A stretch of 64,000 nt of DNA, from assembly GCF_014334115.1 (NCBI RefSeq), contig NZ_CP060494.1, positions 124,001 to 188,000 on the forward strand, given 5' to 3'. Made by a program: the position numbers and the translations under genes. Under the pieces are notes generated by a model. The model made no database searches. It was not told where the DNA came from and was given only the letters and a program-made list of their open reading frames with translations. This DNA comes from Sphingosinithalassobacter sp. CS137. GTDB lineage: Bacteria > Pseudomonadota > Alphaproteobacteria > Sphingomonadales > Sphingomonadaceae. Shown here in pieces: positions 7,340 through 15,948 of this stretch. Each line of letters opens with the position of its first letter. Position 1 is the first letter of the stretch.

Positions 7340-7525
7340 TCAGTGCGAGGAGTGGGAGTCGTTCCGGCCGTTCAGCTGCCTGAGCAGCGCGGCCATGTCG
7401 TCCGGGAGGCCATATTCCTGATCATAGGCGTCGCGCAACGCAAAGCCGATCGCGTCACCCGCGCGCGGGGCCCGCACCTGATAGCCGGATGCCTCAGTGG
7501 CCTGTCGGGAGTTTGAACGTGCCAT
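7340..7525 (-). CDS. Second NepR-like anti-sigma protein
   Basis: The 61-residue product starts MARSNSRQATEASGYQVRAP and has a core GFALRDAYDQEYGLPDDMAA followed by LLRQLNG. This aligns with the NepR core (ALRQAYDETVAEAVPDSMLD then LLKKL) in length, in the Tyr-Asp pair and in the closing LLxxL. Upstream codons in the frame are not NepR-like, and an AGGA box precedes the ATG at 7525. It converges on ecfG and is divergent from glnE. A role as an alternative EcfG brake, or as a titrator of PhyR, is inferred from similarity and position only. Confidence 0.72.
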   Translation of the reverse strand: MARSNSRQATEASGYQVRAPRAGDAIGFALRDAYDQEYGLPDDMAALLRQLNGRNDSHSSH

Positions 7526-7600
7526 GTTCCTGAAAACGACTAAATTCGCGATTTGTTGCTTGACTTGTAAGAAAAGCCGAGTCGCAAGCGTAATCAGTAC

Positions 7601-10297
7601 ATGCCGGTGACACTCGTTTCGCCAGCCCTTGCCGATGCCGTACATCGCGCCCGGGAATATGCGCCATTCCTTGCGGCTACGCTGGGCCTCGAATCTCATA
7701 TCACTGAAAATCTATCGGAATTTCTAGATGATCCCTGGGTCGCGATCGAGCGGGCGGTGCCGATCGAGCCGATTTCGGCACGGTTGCGAATCGAGCGGCG
7801 GCGACTGGCGCTTCTGGTCGCGCTCGGCGACCTGTCGGGGCGCCATGACCTGACTCGAGTGACGACGCTGCTCAGCCGGTTCGCCGATCGCGCGCTCGAC
7901 CTGGCGATCCGCACCGCGATTTCCGAGCGGACACCCGATGCGGCATTCGGCGGCTTCGCCGCGATCGCGCTCGGGAAGCTCGGCAGCTGCGAGCTCAACT
8001 ATTCCTCCGACATCGACCTGATCCTGCTCTACGATCCGGCAACGCTTCCCTTGCGGCCGCGTGAAGCGCCCGAGGATGCGGCGGTGCGGATCGCGCGCCG
8101 CGTGCTCGATCTGCTGCAGACCCGCGACGGCAACGGCTATGTCTTTCGCGTCGACCTGCGCTTGCGGCCCTCGCCGGAAGCCACTCCGATCGCGCTGCCC
8201 GTGGATGCGGCGATTTCCTATTATGAATCGCAGGCGCTTCCCTGGGAACGCGCCGCCTTCATCCGCACGCGCGCCGCAGCCGGCGACATCGCGTTGGGCG
8301 AGCGCTTCCTCGATGCGATCCGGCCGTTCGTATGGCGGCGCGCGCTGGACTTCGGGACGATCGGGGAAATCCGCGCAATTTCGCACCGGATCCGGGATCA
8401 CCACGCCCAGGGGCAGGCGTTCGGCCCCGGCTTCGATCTGAAACGCGGGCGCGGCGGCATTCGCGAGATCGAATTCTTCGCCCAGATTCACCAGCTGATC
8501 CACGGCGGGCGCGACCCGGCGCTGCGCGTTCCGGCGACGCGCGACGCACTGGCGGCGCTGGCCGACGCCGGATGGATCGATGGCGATGACGCCGGTGCAC
8601 TGTCAGCCGCCTACACCCAGCTCCGCACGATCGAGCATCGCGCGCAGATGGTGAACGACCTGCAGACGCATCGGATTCCCGAGGACGGGGCAGCGCTGGA
8701 CCGGCTGGCGCATCTCGACGGCCTCGCCGATGGGGACGCGCTGCTGGAGCTGCTGCGCCCGCATGTCGAGCGGGTAGGCCGGATCTATGATTCGCTGGCT
8801 GCCGATGCCGATCCGCGCCTGCCGAACGATCCGCAGCTTCTGGAACTGCGGCTCGGAGAATCGGGCATCGGCGACGTCCCGACGGCGCTGCGGCTGATCC
8901 AGGGATGGCGCGCGGGCACCTATCCAGCGCTGCGCAGCCCCGCGGCGCGCGAGGCGCTCGAAGCCGTGTTGCCCGGGCTGATCGAGGCGCTGGCGGAGGC
9001 ACCGGCGCCGGATCGGGCGCTGGTGCGCCTCGATGCGCTGCTCTCGCGACTGCCCAGCGCAATCAACTTCTTCCGCCTGTTGGAGGCGCAGCAGGATCTG
9101 GCGCGCCTGTTCGGACGCATCCTCAGCCATGCGCCCACGCTGGCCGAGGCGTTGGGGCGGCGCGTGGAGCTGCTCGACGGGCTGATCGACGCCAGCGCGC
9201 TTGAGCCGGTGCCGCCGGTGGAAACGCTGGTGACCGAAATGCGCGGGCAGGATCGCAACGACTATCAATGGCTGCTCGATCATGTCCGCCGTGTGGTGAA
9301 CGAACGGCGGTTCGCGCTGGGCACGCAGATCGTGGCGGGAGTGAGCGATCCGCTGGAGGTCTCGGCGGGTTATGCCCGCGTCGCCGAGGCGGCGATCGAA
9401 GTGCTCGCCGACGCGACGATCGCGGAGTTCCGGGAGGCACATGGTCAGGTGCCCGGTAGCGAGCTGGTCGTGCTGGCGCTCGGCCGGCTCGGCGGACGCG
9501 CGCTCACCCACGCATCGGATCTCGACCTGATCTATCTGTTCACGGGCGATCATATGGCGGAATCCGACGGACCGAAGCCACTCAGCGCCGTCACCTACTA
9601 CAATCGCCTGGGGCAGCGGCTGAGCGGCGCGCTTTCGGTGCCGACCGCCTCCGGTCCGCTCTACGAAGTCGATACGCGGCTGCGTCCTTCGGGGGCGCAG
9701 GGGCCGCTGGTCGTCTCGCTGGAGGGGTTTCGCCACTATCAGGAAGCGGATGCCTGGACCTGGGAGCATATGGCGCTGACGCGCGCCCGTGCGGTATTCG
9801 GATCGCCCGAGGCGCGCGCGGCGGTTTCCGACGTGATCCTTCGCGTGCTCAACGGCGCCCGGCCCGAGCGCGACATCGTGATCGACGCAGCGCGGATGCG
9901 GGCCGAGATGGCGGACCACAAGCCGCCGCAGGGGCCGCTCGACGCCAAGCTGCTGGAGGGCGGGCTCGTCGACCTCGAGTTCGCAGTGCACACGTTGCAG
10001 CTGCTCCACCGGACCGGGTTCGACCCGGAGCTCGGACCGGCGATCGACGCGCTGGTCGCGGCGAAGCTGCTGGCGCCCAAAATACGCGAAGCCCATGATT
10101 TCCTGACCCGGCTGCTGGTGACGCTGCGGCTCGTCGCACCCGACTGTCAGCCGCCCGCGCCGGCAACTCAACGGCTCGTCGCGCGCGCCGTGGGCGCCGA
10201 CGACTGGGATGCAGTGGTTGCCTCGCTCGAAACGACGCGGCAGGAGGTGCGCCAATGCTGGGCGGAAATCCGCCTGGCCAGCGTGCGGAGCGAATGA
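7601..10297 (+). CDS. glnE: Bifunctional glutamine synthetase adenylyltransferase / adenylyl-removing enzyme
   Basis: GlnE switches glutamine synthetase off and on by adding or removing AMP in response to the PII protein. The 898-residue product has two nucleotidyltransferase domains, each with its metal-binding signature: LGKLGSCELNYSSDIDLILL (deadenylylase half) and ALGRLGGRALTHASDLDLIYLF-type (adenylylase half, about residues 625-645). Both GSxxLxYxSDxDL-like motifs and the regulatory helical domain GRGGIREIEFFAQIHQLIHG are intact. It overlaps the peroxiredoxin gene by four bases. Confidence 0.96.
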   Translation: MPVTLVSPALADAVHRAREYAPFLAATLGLESHITENLSEFLDDPWVAIERAVPIEPISARLRIERRRLALLVALGDLSGRHDLTRVTTLLSRFADRALDLAIRTAISERTPDAAFGGFAAIALGKLGSCELNYSSDIDLILLYDPATLPLRPREAPEDAAVRIARRVLDLLQTRDGNGYVFRVDLRLRPSPEATPIALPVDAAISYYESQALPWERAAFIRTRAAAGDIALGERFLDAIRPFVWRRALDFGTIGEIRAISHRIRDHHAQGQAFGPGFDLKRGRGGIREIEFFAQIHQLIHGGRDPALRVPATRDALAALADAGWIDGDDAGALSAAYTQLRTIEHRAQMVNDLQTHRIPEDGAALDRLAHLDGLADGDALLELLRPHVERVGRIYDSLAADADPRLPNDPQLLELRLGESGIGDVPTALRLIQGWRAGTYPALRSPAAREALEAVLPGLIEALAEAPAPDRALVRLDALLSRLPSAINFFRLLEAQQDLARLFGRILSHAPTLAEALGRRVELLDGLIDASALEPVPPVETLVTEMRGQDRNDYQWLLDHVRRVVNERRFALGTQIVAGVSDPLEVSAGYARVAEAAIEVLADATIAEFREAHGQVPGSELVVLALGRLGGRALTHASDLDLIYLFTGDHMAESDGPKPLSAVTYYNRLGQRLSGALSVPTASGPLYEVDTRLRPSGAQGPLVVSLEGFRHYQEADAWTWEHMALTRARAVFGSPEARAAVSDVILRVLNGARPERDIVIDAARMRAEMADHKPPQGPLDAKLLEGGLVDLEFAVHTLQLLHRTGFDPELGPAIDALVAAKLLAPKIREAHDFLTRLLVTLRLVAPDCQPPAPATQRLVARAVGADDWDAVVASLETTRQEVRQCWAEIRLASVRSE

Positions 10298-10773
10298 TGG
10301 CGATCGAAGAAGGCGAGCCGATTCCGGCGATCGAGCTGACGGCGGTGAACGGCGAGGCGCTGGTGCTGAAGGAACTGACCGGCCAGCCGCTGGTGCTGTA
10401 TTTCTATCCCCGTGACGATACCTCGGGCTGCACGCGCGAGGCGCAGGATTTCAGTGCGCTGCTGAGCGAATTCGAGGCGCTGGGGGCAAGGGTGCTCGGC
10501 GTGTCGAAGGACAGCCCGATCAAGCACCAGAAGTTCATTTCCAAATACGACCTCACCGTCCCGCTGGCGACCGATGCCAATGGCCAGGCGATGGAGGCAT
10601 TCGGCGTGTGGGTCCAGAAGTCGATGTATGGCAAGACCTATATGGGCATCGATCGTTCGACCTTCCTGTTCGATTCCGCGGGACGGCTGGTACGCGCCTG
10701 GCGGAAAGTGCGCGTGCCGGGCCATGCCGTCGATGTACTGGAGGCCGTGAAGGACCTGGTCGAGGGGCGGTGA
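10294..10773 (+). CDS. bcp: Thiol peroxidase of the Bcp/PrxQ peroxiredoxin family
   Basis: The enzyme reduces hydrogen and organic peroxides using a reactive cysteine. The 159-residue product has the peroxiredoxin fold with YFYPRDDTSGCTREAQDF, where Cys46 is the peroxidatic residue. The second cysteine found five positions later in two-Cys Bcp proteins is replaced (TREAQ), so this is a one-Cys type needing an external thiol. Two adjacent ATG codons (10294, 10297) are possible starts; the first overlaps the glnE stop by four bases. Its own stop overlaps the next gene's GTG start. Confidence 0.93.
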   Translation: MMAIEEGEPIPAIELTAVNGEALVLKELTGQPLVLYFYPRDDTSGCTREAQDFSALLSEFEALGARVLGVSKDSPIKHQKFISKYDLTVPLATDANGQAMEAFGVWVQKSMYGKTYMGIDRSTFLFDSAGRLVRAWRKVRVPGHAVDVLEAVKDLVEGR

Positions 10774-11579
10774 CGAGCGCGGGAGAAGCTGCGCGCGCGG
10801 TTCTGCTCGCGGGAACGCCTGACGCCAAGGTGAAGGCGGCCCGCAAGGCGGCGCGCGACTGGCGGCTGGGGCGGCTGGGGCACCGTTTCGAGGTGGAAAT
10901 GCCCGAGCAACCCGCGCGCCCTTCGACGCCCGAGCTGCTTCCGCCCAACCGGATGCCCAAGCGCGGCAAGGGCGGCTCCGAGCGGGGCCGGATCGCGCTG
11001 ATCCACGCGCTCGCGCACATCGAATTCGTCGCCATCGACCTGGCGTTCGACCTGGTCGGGCGGTTCGGCGGGCACTTTCCGCGAGGCTTTACCGACGACT
11101 GGATGGCGGTGGGCGGCGACGAGGCGATGCATTTCGCGCTCCTCGAGCGGCGGCTGCGCGCACTTGGCAGCCACTATGGCGCGCTGCCCGCACACGCCGG
11201 CTTGTGGGACGCGGCATCCGAGACGGGGCACGATCCGCTGGCACGGCTTGCCGTGGTGCCGATGGTGCTCGAGGCGCGCGGGCTCGACGTCACGCCGGCG
11301 ACGATCGAGCGCTTCGCCGCAGCCGACGACCAGCCGACGCGGCGCATCCTGGAGCGCATCCTGAAGGACGAGGTTCGCCACGTGCGGGCCGGAACGACCT
11401 GGTTCGAATCGCGGTGCAAGGCCGAGAATCTCGTTCCGCACACGCAATGGCAGTCGCTTGTCACTAGGTATTTTCGCGGAGTGCTTAAGCCTCCGTTCAA
11501 CGACTCAGCGCGCGACTCAGCCGGTCTAACGCGCGACTACTACCAATCGCTTGCCCTACCGGCGGGCTTCGTCCCATGA
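10770..11579 (+). CDS. DUF455 family ferritin-like protein
   Basis: The 269-residue product belongs to the DUF455 group, which has a ferritin-like four-helix fold with carboxylate and histidine metal ligands. These are visible as ALAHIEFVAIDLAFDLVGRF, GGDEAMHFALLERRL and ERILKDEVRHVRAGTTWF. The function of the family is unknown; a di-iron oxidase or metal-storage role is possible. The GTG at 10770 overlaps the peroxiredoxin stop (GTGA) and opens with VTSAGEAARAVLLAGTPDAK, the usual family N-terminus. Coupling to a peroxiredoxin gene suggests an oxidative-stress context. Confidence 0.83.
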   Translation: MTSAGEAARAVLLAGTPDAKVKAARKAARDWRLGRLGHRFEVEMPEQPARPSTPELLPPNRMPKRGKGGSERGRIALIHALAHIEFVAIDLAFDLVGRFGGHFPRGFTDDWMAVGGDEAMHFALLERRLRALGSHYGALPAHAGLWDAASETGHDPLARLAVVPMVLEARGLDVTPATIERFAAADDQPTRRILERILKDEVRHVRAGTTWFESRCKAENLVPHTQWQSLVTRYFRGVLKPPFNDSARDSAGLTRDYYQSLALPAGFVP

Positions 11580-11680
11580 GACTCCCTACGTTCTGACGCG
11601 GAGGGGCTGCTGTCAGGCATTTCGGATTGAGGCACGCGCGAGCGCATCGCCGCGTATGCGTCTATGGTTGCCGGGGAATT

Positions 11681-12856
11681 ATGACCAACGCTTCGACCAC
11701 CAAAAACGCGAACCTCGCTGCACGGTTCCGCAATTTCTTCACTACCCGAGATTTCATCTTCCACGACGGGCGCGATCTGCGCCGGTTCAGCGTCGCGGGG
11801 CGCACTCAGGCACTGCTCGCCGGGATCGCGACGATCACCGTCGCCTTCTCCGCCTATGGCGTGTCGCAGGCGACTGCCGGCGCGATTTCGATCAGCGGCG
11901 TCGCCGGCGTCCAGCTGTCGCCGGAAATGCAGGTCGAGCAGATGCGCGCCGAAGTGGCGCGGATGCAGGCCGATGTCGCCGCCGCCAAGGAAGCGGCGCG
12001 GGCGCATGCCGCACGGGTCGAGCAGCGCCAGGCGCTGATTTCCGCCGTGCTTTCGGGCAAGGGCGATCCCGAGGTTCTGAACCGGCCGCTGCCTCAGGCG
12101 CCGGTGACCGGCGCCGTCACCAGCGAAGTGATCGAGCCGCTGCGCCGCATCGAGCAGCGCCAGCTGGTCTTCGCCGCGCGCGCCCAGGCGGCCGGCGAAG
12201 CGCGCTATCAGGAAACGGCGCGCCACCTGCGTCGCCTTGGCCTGCGCCCCGAGCGCTATGTGAGCGGCGCGATGGGCGGCCCCTATGAGCCCGCCGCCGG
12301 CGGCGGAAGCGATGGCGAGGCGTCGGGCGGCGAAGCCGAGGCGCAGTTCCGTTCGCTGTTCCGCACCTGGAAGAAGCTCGACGTGCTCGAGCAGTCGGTG
12401 ATCTCGGTGCCGTCGATGCAGCCGGTCGAGGATCTGGTGTTCACCTCGCGCTACGGCGTCCGCTCGGATCCGTTCCGCGGCACTGCCGCGATGCACTCGG
12501 GCGTCGATATTCCCGGCCCGGTCGGCACGCCGATCTACGCCACCGCCGATGGAGTGATCTCGCGCGCCGGACGCGCAGGCGGATACGGCAATCTCATCGA
12601 GATCAATCACGGGCGCGGCATCCAGACCCGCTACGGCCATCTTTCGCAGATCCTGGTGCAGGACAATGCGCGCGTGCGCCGTGGCCAGATCATCGGGCTG
12701 ATGGGCTCCACCGGCCGTTCGACCGGCAGCCATCTTCATTATGAGGTGCGCGTCGACGGCAATGCGGTGAATCCGATCCCGTTCATGCAGTCGGGCGAGT
12801 ATTTCGCGGCGATCCAGGATCGCACCCAGAACGCAGTCGGCGGCCCCGCCGACTAA
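11681..12856 (+). CDS. M23 family zinc metallopeptidase, membrane anchored
   Basis: M23 peptidases cut peptidoglycan cross-links or act as envelope regulators. The 391-residue protein has a cytoplasmic N-terminus, one membrane segment (about 43-62), a periplasmic coiled coil (EQMRAEVARMQADVAAAKEA) and a C-terminal M23 domain (about 255-370). Zinc ligands are His272 and Asp276 (MHSGVDIPG) and His353 (SHLHYEV), with catalytic His320 in RYGHLSQ. All residues needed for activity are present, so this is not an EnvC-type inactive form. The start at 11681 has a GGGG box. Confidence 0.9.
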   Translation: MTNASTTKNANLAARFRNFFTTRDFIFHDGRDLRRFSVAGRTQALLAGIATITVAFSAYGVSQATAGAISISGVAGVQLSPEMQVEQMRAEVARMQADVAAAKEAARAHAARVEQRQALISAVLSGKGDPEVLNRPLPQAPVTGAVTSEVIEPLRRIEQRQLVFAARAQAAGEARYQETARHLRRLGLRPERYVSGAMGGPYEPAAGGGSDGEASGGEAEAQFRSLFRTWKKLDVLEQSVISVPSMQPVEDLVFTSRYGVRSDPFRGTAAMHSGVDIPGPVGTPIYATADGVISRAGRAGGYGNLIEINHGRGIQTRYGHLSQILVQDNARVRRGQIIGLMGSTGRSTGSHLHYEVRVDGNAVNPIPFMQSGEYFAAIQDRTQNAVGGPAD

Positions 12857-12963
12857 ATCCGGCGAAACGTGCCAGGAGAGGAGAGGGGCCGCCCAGGCAG
12901 GCGGTCCCCTCAACCGTCGCCGGCGCGGTTGCCGAGAGCGATCGTTCCTCCTATCTCCGCCTT

Positions 12964-13305
12964 ATGGCGACGCAGACCCATTCCGACATCGCGTTGACGG
13001 ACGCTGCCGCGGCCCGCGTCGCGGCGATCGCCCAGAAGCAGGGCAAGCCCGCCATCCTCCGGCTATCGGTGGAAGGCGGCGGTTGTTCGGGCTTTCAGTA
13101 CAGGTTCGGCTTCGCCGACGCGGTGGAGCCCGACGATATCGTCGCCGAGACCGATGGTGTGCGGCTCGTGGTCGACTCGGTCAGCCTCGACCTCGTGCGC
13201 GGGTCGCACGTTGATTATGTCGAGTCGCTGGGCGGTGCGGCGTTTCGCGTCGAGAACCCCAACGCCGCCGCAGGCTGCGGCTGTGGCTCCAGCTTCTCCG
13301 TCTGA
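12964..13305 (+). CDS. erpA: Iron-sulfur cluster insertion protein ErpA (HesB/IscA family)
   Basis: A-type carriers deliver Fe-S clusters to apo-enzymes. The 113-residue product has the three conserved cysteines Cys41 (VEGGGCSGFQY) and Cys105/Cys107 (AAGCGCGSSF) and the family pattern LVVDSVSLDLVRGSHVDYVE. It sits 11 bases before xthA. The close spacing to other single genes gives no strong operon clue. ErpA is preferred over IscA or SufA because there are no isc or suf genes around it and the C-terminus is short. Confidence 0.9.
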   Translation: MATQTHSDIALTDAAAARVAAIAQKQGKPAILRLSVEGGGCSGFQYRFGFADAVEPDDIVAETDGVRLVVDSVSLDLVRGSHVDYVESLGGAAFRVENPNAAAGCGCGSSFSV

Positions 13306-13316
13306 CGCGCACCAAG

Positions 13317-14087
13317 TTGCGGATCGTCACCTACAACGTCAACGGCATCAAGGCGCGGCTGCCGCGCCTGCTCGAATATCTTGCCGAGCAGAAGCCCGAT
13401 ATCGTGTGCCTGCAGGAATTGAAGGCGTCCGACGAGACCTTCCCCGAGGCCGATATCCGGGAAGCGGGCTATGGCGCCGTGTGGCACGGCCAAAAGAGCT
13501 GGAATGGGGTGGCGGTGCTCGCGCGCGACGCCGATCCGGTCGAGCGGCAGCGCGGGCTGGCGGGCGAGGATGAGGACGAGCACAGCCGCTATCTCGAGGC
13601 GGAGGTGAACGGGCTGGTCGTCGCGTCGATCTATCTCCCCAACGGCAATCCGAATCCGGGACCGAAATTCGACTATAAGCTGCGCTGGATCGAACGGCTT
13701 TCAGCGCGCGCGCGCGACCTGCTTGCCGAGGAGCGGCCGGTGGTGCTGGCCGGCGACTATAATGTGATCCCGAACGACGACGACGTCTATTCGGTGCGCG
13801 CGATGGCGAGCGACGCGCTGATGCAGCCCGAGAGCCGCCAGGGATACCGCCGGCTGCTCGCCCAGGGCTGGACCGATGCGCTGCGCACGCGCTTTCCGGG
13901 CGGCGGCGTCTGGACCTTCTGGGATTATCAGGCGGGTGCCTGGCAGCGCGACGCCGGGTTTCGCATCGATCATCTGCTGATGAGCCCGCAGGCCGCGGAC
14001 CGTTTCGTCGATGCGGGCGTCGACAAGGAGTATCGCGGCCGCGAAAAGGCAAGCGACCACGCCCCCACCTGGGTCACGCTGCGCTAG
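13317..14087 (+). CDS. xthA: Exodeoxyribonuclease III
   Basis: The enzyme is an AP endonuclease and 3'-5' exonuclease in base excision repair. The 256-residue product shows the full catalytic set: VTYNVNGIKARL (Asn7), CLQELKASDE (Glu34), AGDYNVIP (Asp/Asn pair) and the terminal SDHAPTWV His. The start is a TTG at 13317, since MRIVTYNVNGIKAR is the invariant family N-terminus and no ATG fits. Eleven bases separate it from erpA. Confidence 0.94.
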   Translation: MRIVTYNVNGIKARLPRLLEYLAEQKPDIVCLQELKASDETFPEADIREAGYGAVWHGQKSWNGVAVLARDADPVERQRGLAGEDEDEHSRYLEAEVNGLVVASIYLPNGNPNPGPKFDYKLRWIERLSARARDLLAEERPVVLAGDYNVIPNDDDVYSVRAMASDALMQPESRQGYRRLLAQGWTDALRTRFPGGGVWTFWDYQAGAWQRDAGFRIDHLLMSPQAADRFVDAGVDKEYRGREKASDHAPTWVTLR

Positions 14088-14254
14088 GCGCCAATATCTG
14101 GCGCGTTTTACCGTGCTAGATTAGCAATACACATCGTGCGGTGCGCTGAACCATTGAGATTGCGTGCTTCCAGTGTATGGCACGCATAATGCACCTCTGT
14201 CGTCGCAGGCGAGACAAGCGCTCGCCTGCGTCAAGGAAAGCAGAGGAGGATCGC

Positions 14255-14581
14255 ATGAACATTGTCGTACGTAGCGTCGGAGCCGCCGCAGCATTCGCTC
14301 TCGCGCTGGGAACCAGTCTGCCGGCCGCCGCCGGTCCGCACGATCCGACGGGCAGCGAACGCGGTACCGCCGCCGCGCCGCGCGCGGCCGCGACGCCCGC
14401 CGCCGCCCGATCGCTCGAGCCGCAATTCTGCGTCGTCAATCGCAAGGTGAATGGCGTGACGCGCGAATGCCACAGCCAGCGTGACTGGCGCTTCCTGAAG
14501 GGCTGGGATCCCGTGCGTCACTGCAACGCCGAGCCCGCCGGCACCTGCACGCGCTCGGACGGTTCGGACTGGCGCGACTGA
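14255..14581 (+). CDS. Small secreted cysteine-containing protein, unrecognised
   Basis: The 108-residue product begins MNIVVRSVGAAAAFALALGT and has a clear Sec signal peptide, with cleavage likely after PAAAG near residue 27. An Ala/Pro-rich linker leads to a small domain with four cysteines (FCVVNRKVNG, RECHSQRDW, HCNAEPAGTCTRSDG), which could form two disulfides in the periplasm. A strong GAGGAGGA box stands six bases upstream. I do not recognise the family. It is preceded by a long untranslated stretch from 14088. Confidence 0.7.
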   Translation: MNIVVRSVGAAAAFALALGTSLPAAAGPHDPTGSERGTAAAPRAAATPAAARSLEPQFCVVNRKVNGVTRECHSQRDWRFLKGWDPVRHCNAEPAGTCTRSDGSDWRD

Positions 14582-14629
14582 CAAGCCATGCCGGGGCCGC
14601 TCCGGTGCGGCCCCGGCAGCTTCCCCGCG

Positions 14630-15808
14630 TTACATATGATTGAGTGTGCCTGCGGCGATCGGTTTGGCGTAGATCAGATACTCGCGGTTGACCCGGCTGC
14701 GGATCGCGTCGGCAATCGCGACCATCCCCTGATTGTCGTCAAGGATCCAGCCGATCTCGCCACGCGTCGCACCATATTCGGAGACGGCGGCGCGACGGAT
14801 ATATTCGATCATCATGAAGGCCAGCTGGCTCGCCATGCGCGAGCTTTGCAGGTGCTTGACCACTCCCATCAGCGGCACGCGCATACTGCGCACCTTCGGC
14901 CGCCGCAGCCACAGCAGCAGCTTCGCCCAGCCGAATGGGAGCAGGTTTCCGTTCAGCGGCGCGATCGCCTCGTTGAGATCGGGCAGGGTAATCATGAACG
15001 CCACCGGCTCGCCGTCGAGTTCGGCGATCATGATCAGATCCTCGAACACCAGCGGCTTCAGCTTCTTGCCGACGTCGGCGACCTCGGCATCGGTGAGCGG
15101 CACGAAGCCCCAGTTGTCCGACCAGGCATCGTTGAGGATGCCGAGGATGATCGCCGCTTCCTCGGCGAAGCGCGACTTGTCGACCCTGCGGACGTTGATC
15201 CGCGAATTCTTTTCGCCGGAGGCGATGATCCGCTGAATGATCGGCGGAAACTGCTGCCTGACGTCTAGTTCGTAGGTGAGCAGCTTCTTGGCCGGGGCAT
15301 AGCCCATGGCTTCGATCCAGCCGGCATATTCGGGCCGGTGATGCCCCATCATCACGACCGGGGCATGATCGTGGCCGCGCACGAGCAGCCCCGGCTCTTC
15401 CCACACGGAAAGGCTGACCGGCCCGAGCACGCGTGTCATGCCGCGCGCGGCGAGCCAGGCTTCGGCTTCGTTGAGCACCGCGAAGGCCGCGTCCCAGTCT
15501 TCGGCCTCGAACAAGCCGAAGAATCCGGTGCCCGGCCCGAATCCCTGCTCCGGCGGCTGTTCGAGCGCGAGACGATCGATGTGCGCGGAGATGCGCGCGA
15601 CCGGGCGCCCGTCGCGCTCGGCAAGGAAAAGCTGGGCCTCGGCATGGCTGAACCAGCCGTTCTTCTTGGAATCGATCGTGCCGGCGACTTCGCTTCTGAG
15701 TGGCGGCACCCAGTTGGGATCGTCCTGATTGAGGCGATAGGCGAGGTCGATGAACGCCTTGATGTCGCGCTTTCCTGAGATGGGGCGCACGCGCGTCTGA
15801 GTGGTCAA
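14630..15808 (-). CDS. GNAT-fold N-acyltransferase, candidate bacterial ceramide synthase
   Basis: The product is about 392 residues if the TTG at 15808 (GAGG box six bases upstream) is used, giving LTTQTRVRPISGKRDIKAFI; the frame is open to 15967. It matches the YghO-like group of long GNAT proteins, with blocks DDPNWVPPLRSEV, FSHAEAQLFLAERDGRPVAR, GFFGLFEAEDWDAA, GPVSLSVWEEPGLLVRGHD and a C-terminal acyl-CoA binding half. My recollection is that the Caulobacter ceramide synthase bCerS is a GNAT-type protein like this. With spt, acp and cerR 6-9 kb away, an N-acyl transfer step in sphingolipid synthesis is plausible but unproven. It is divergent from a desaturase gene. Confidence 0.6.
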   Translation of the reverse strand: MTTQTRVRPISGKRDIKAFIDLAYRLNQDDPNWVPPLRSEVAGTIDSKKNGWFSHAEAQLFLAERDGRPVARISAHIDRLALEQPPEQGFGPGTGFFGLFEAEDWDAAFAVLNEAEAWLAARGMTRVLGPVSLSVWEEPGLLVRGHDHAPVVMMGHHRPEYAGWIEAMGYAPAKKLLTYELDVRQQFPPIIQRIIASGEKNSRINVRRVDKSRFAEEAAIILGILNDAWSDNWGFVPLTDAEVADVGKKLKPLVFEDLIMIAELDGEPVAFMITLPDLNEAIAPLNGNLLPFGWAKLLLWLRRPKVRSMRVPLMGVVKHLQSSRMASQLAFMMIEYIRRAAVSEYGATRGEIGWILDDNQGMVAIADAIRSRVNREYLIYAKPIAAGTLNHM

Positions 15809-15948
15809 GCTGGCCTCGCGTTGATGGAGCGCAATGCAGTTCCGTTTCGCCACTGCATTGTCAAGCGAACGGCTTTTCCGATCACTGTGAACGGCGCAAG
15901 CCCCTGCAAATGCCACCATCGTGCCACTATCTGGTGGGAAAAGAGGTG

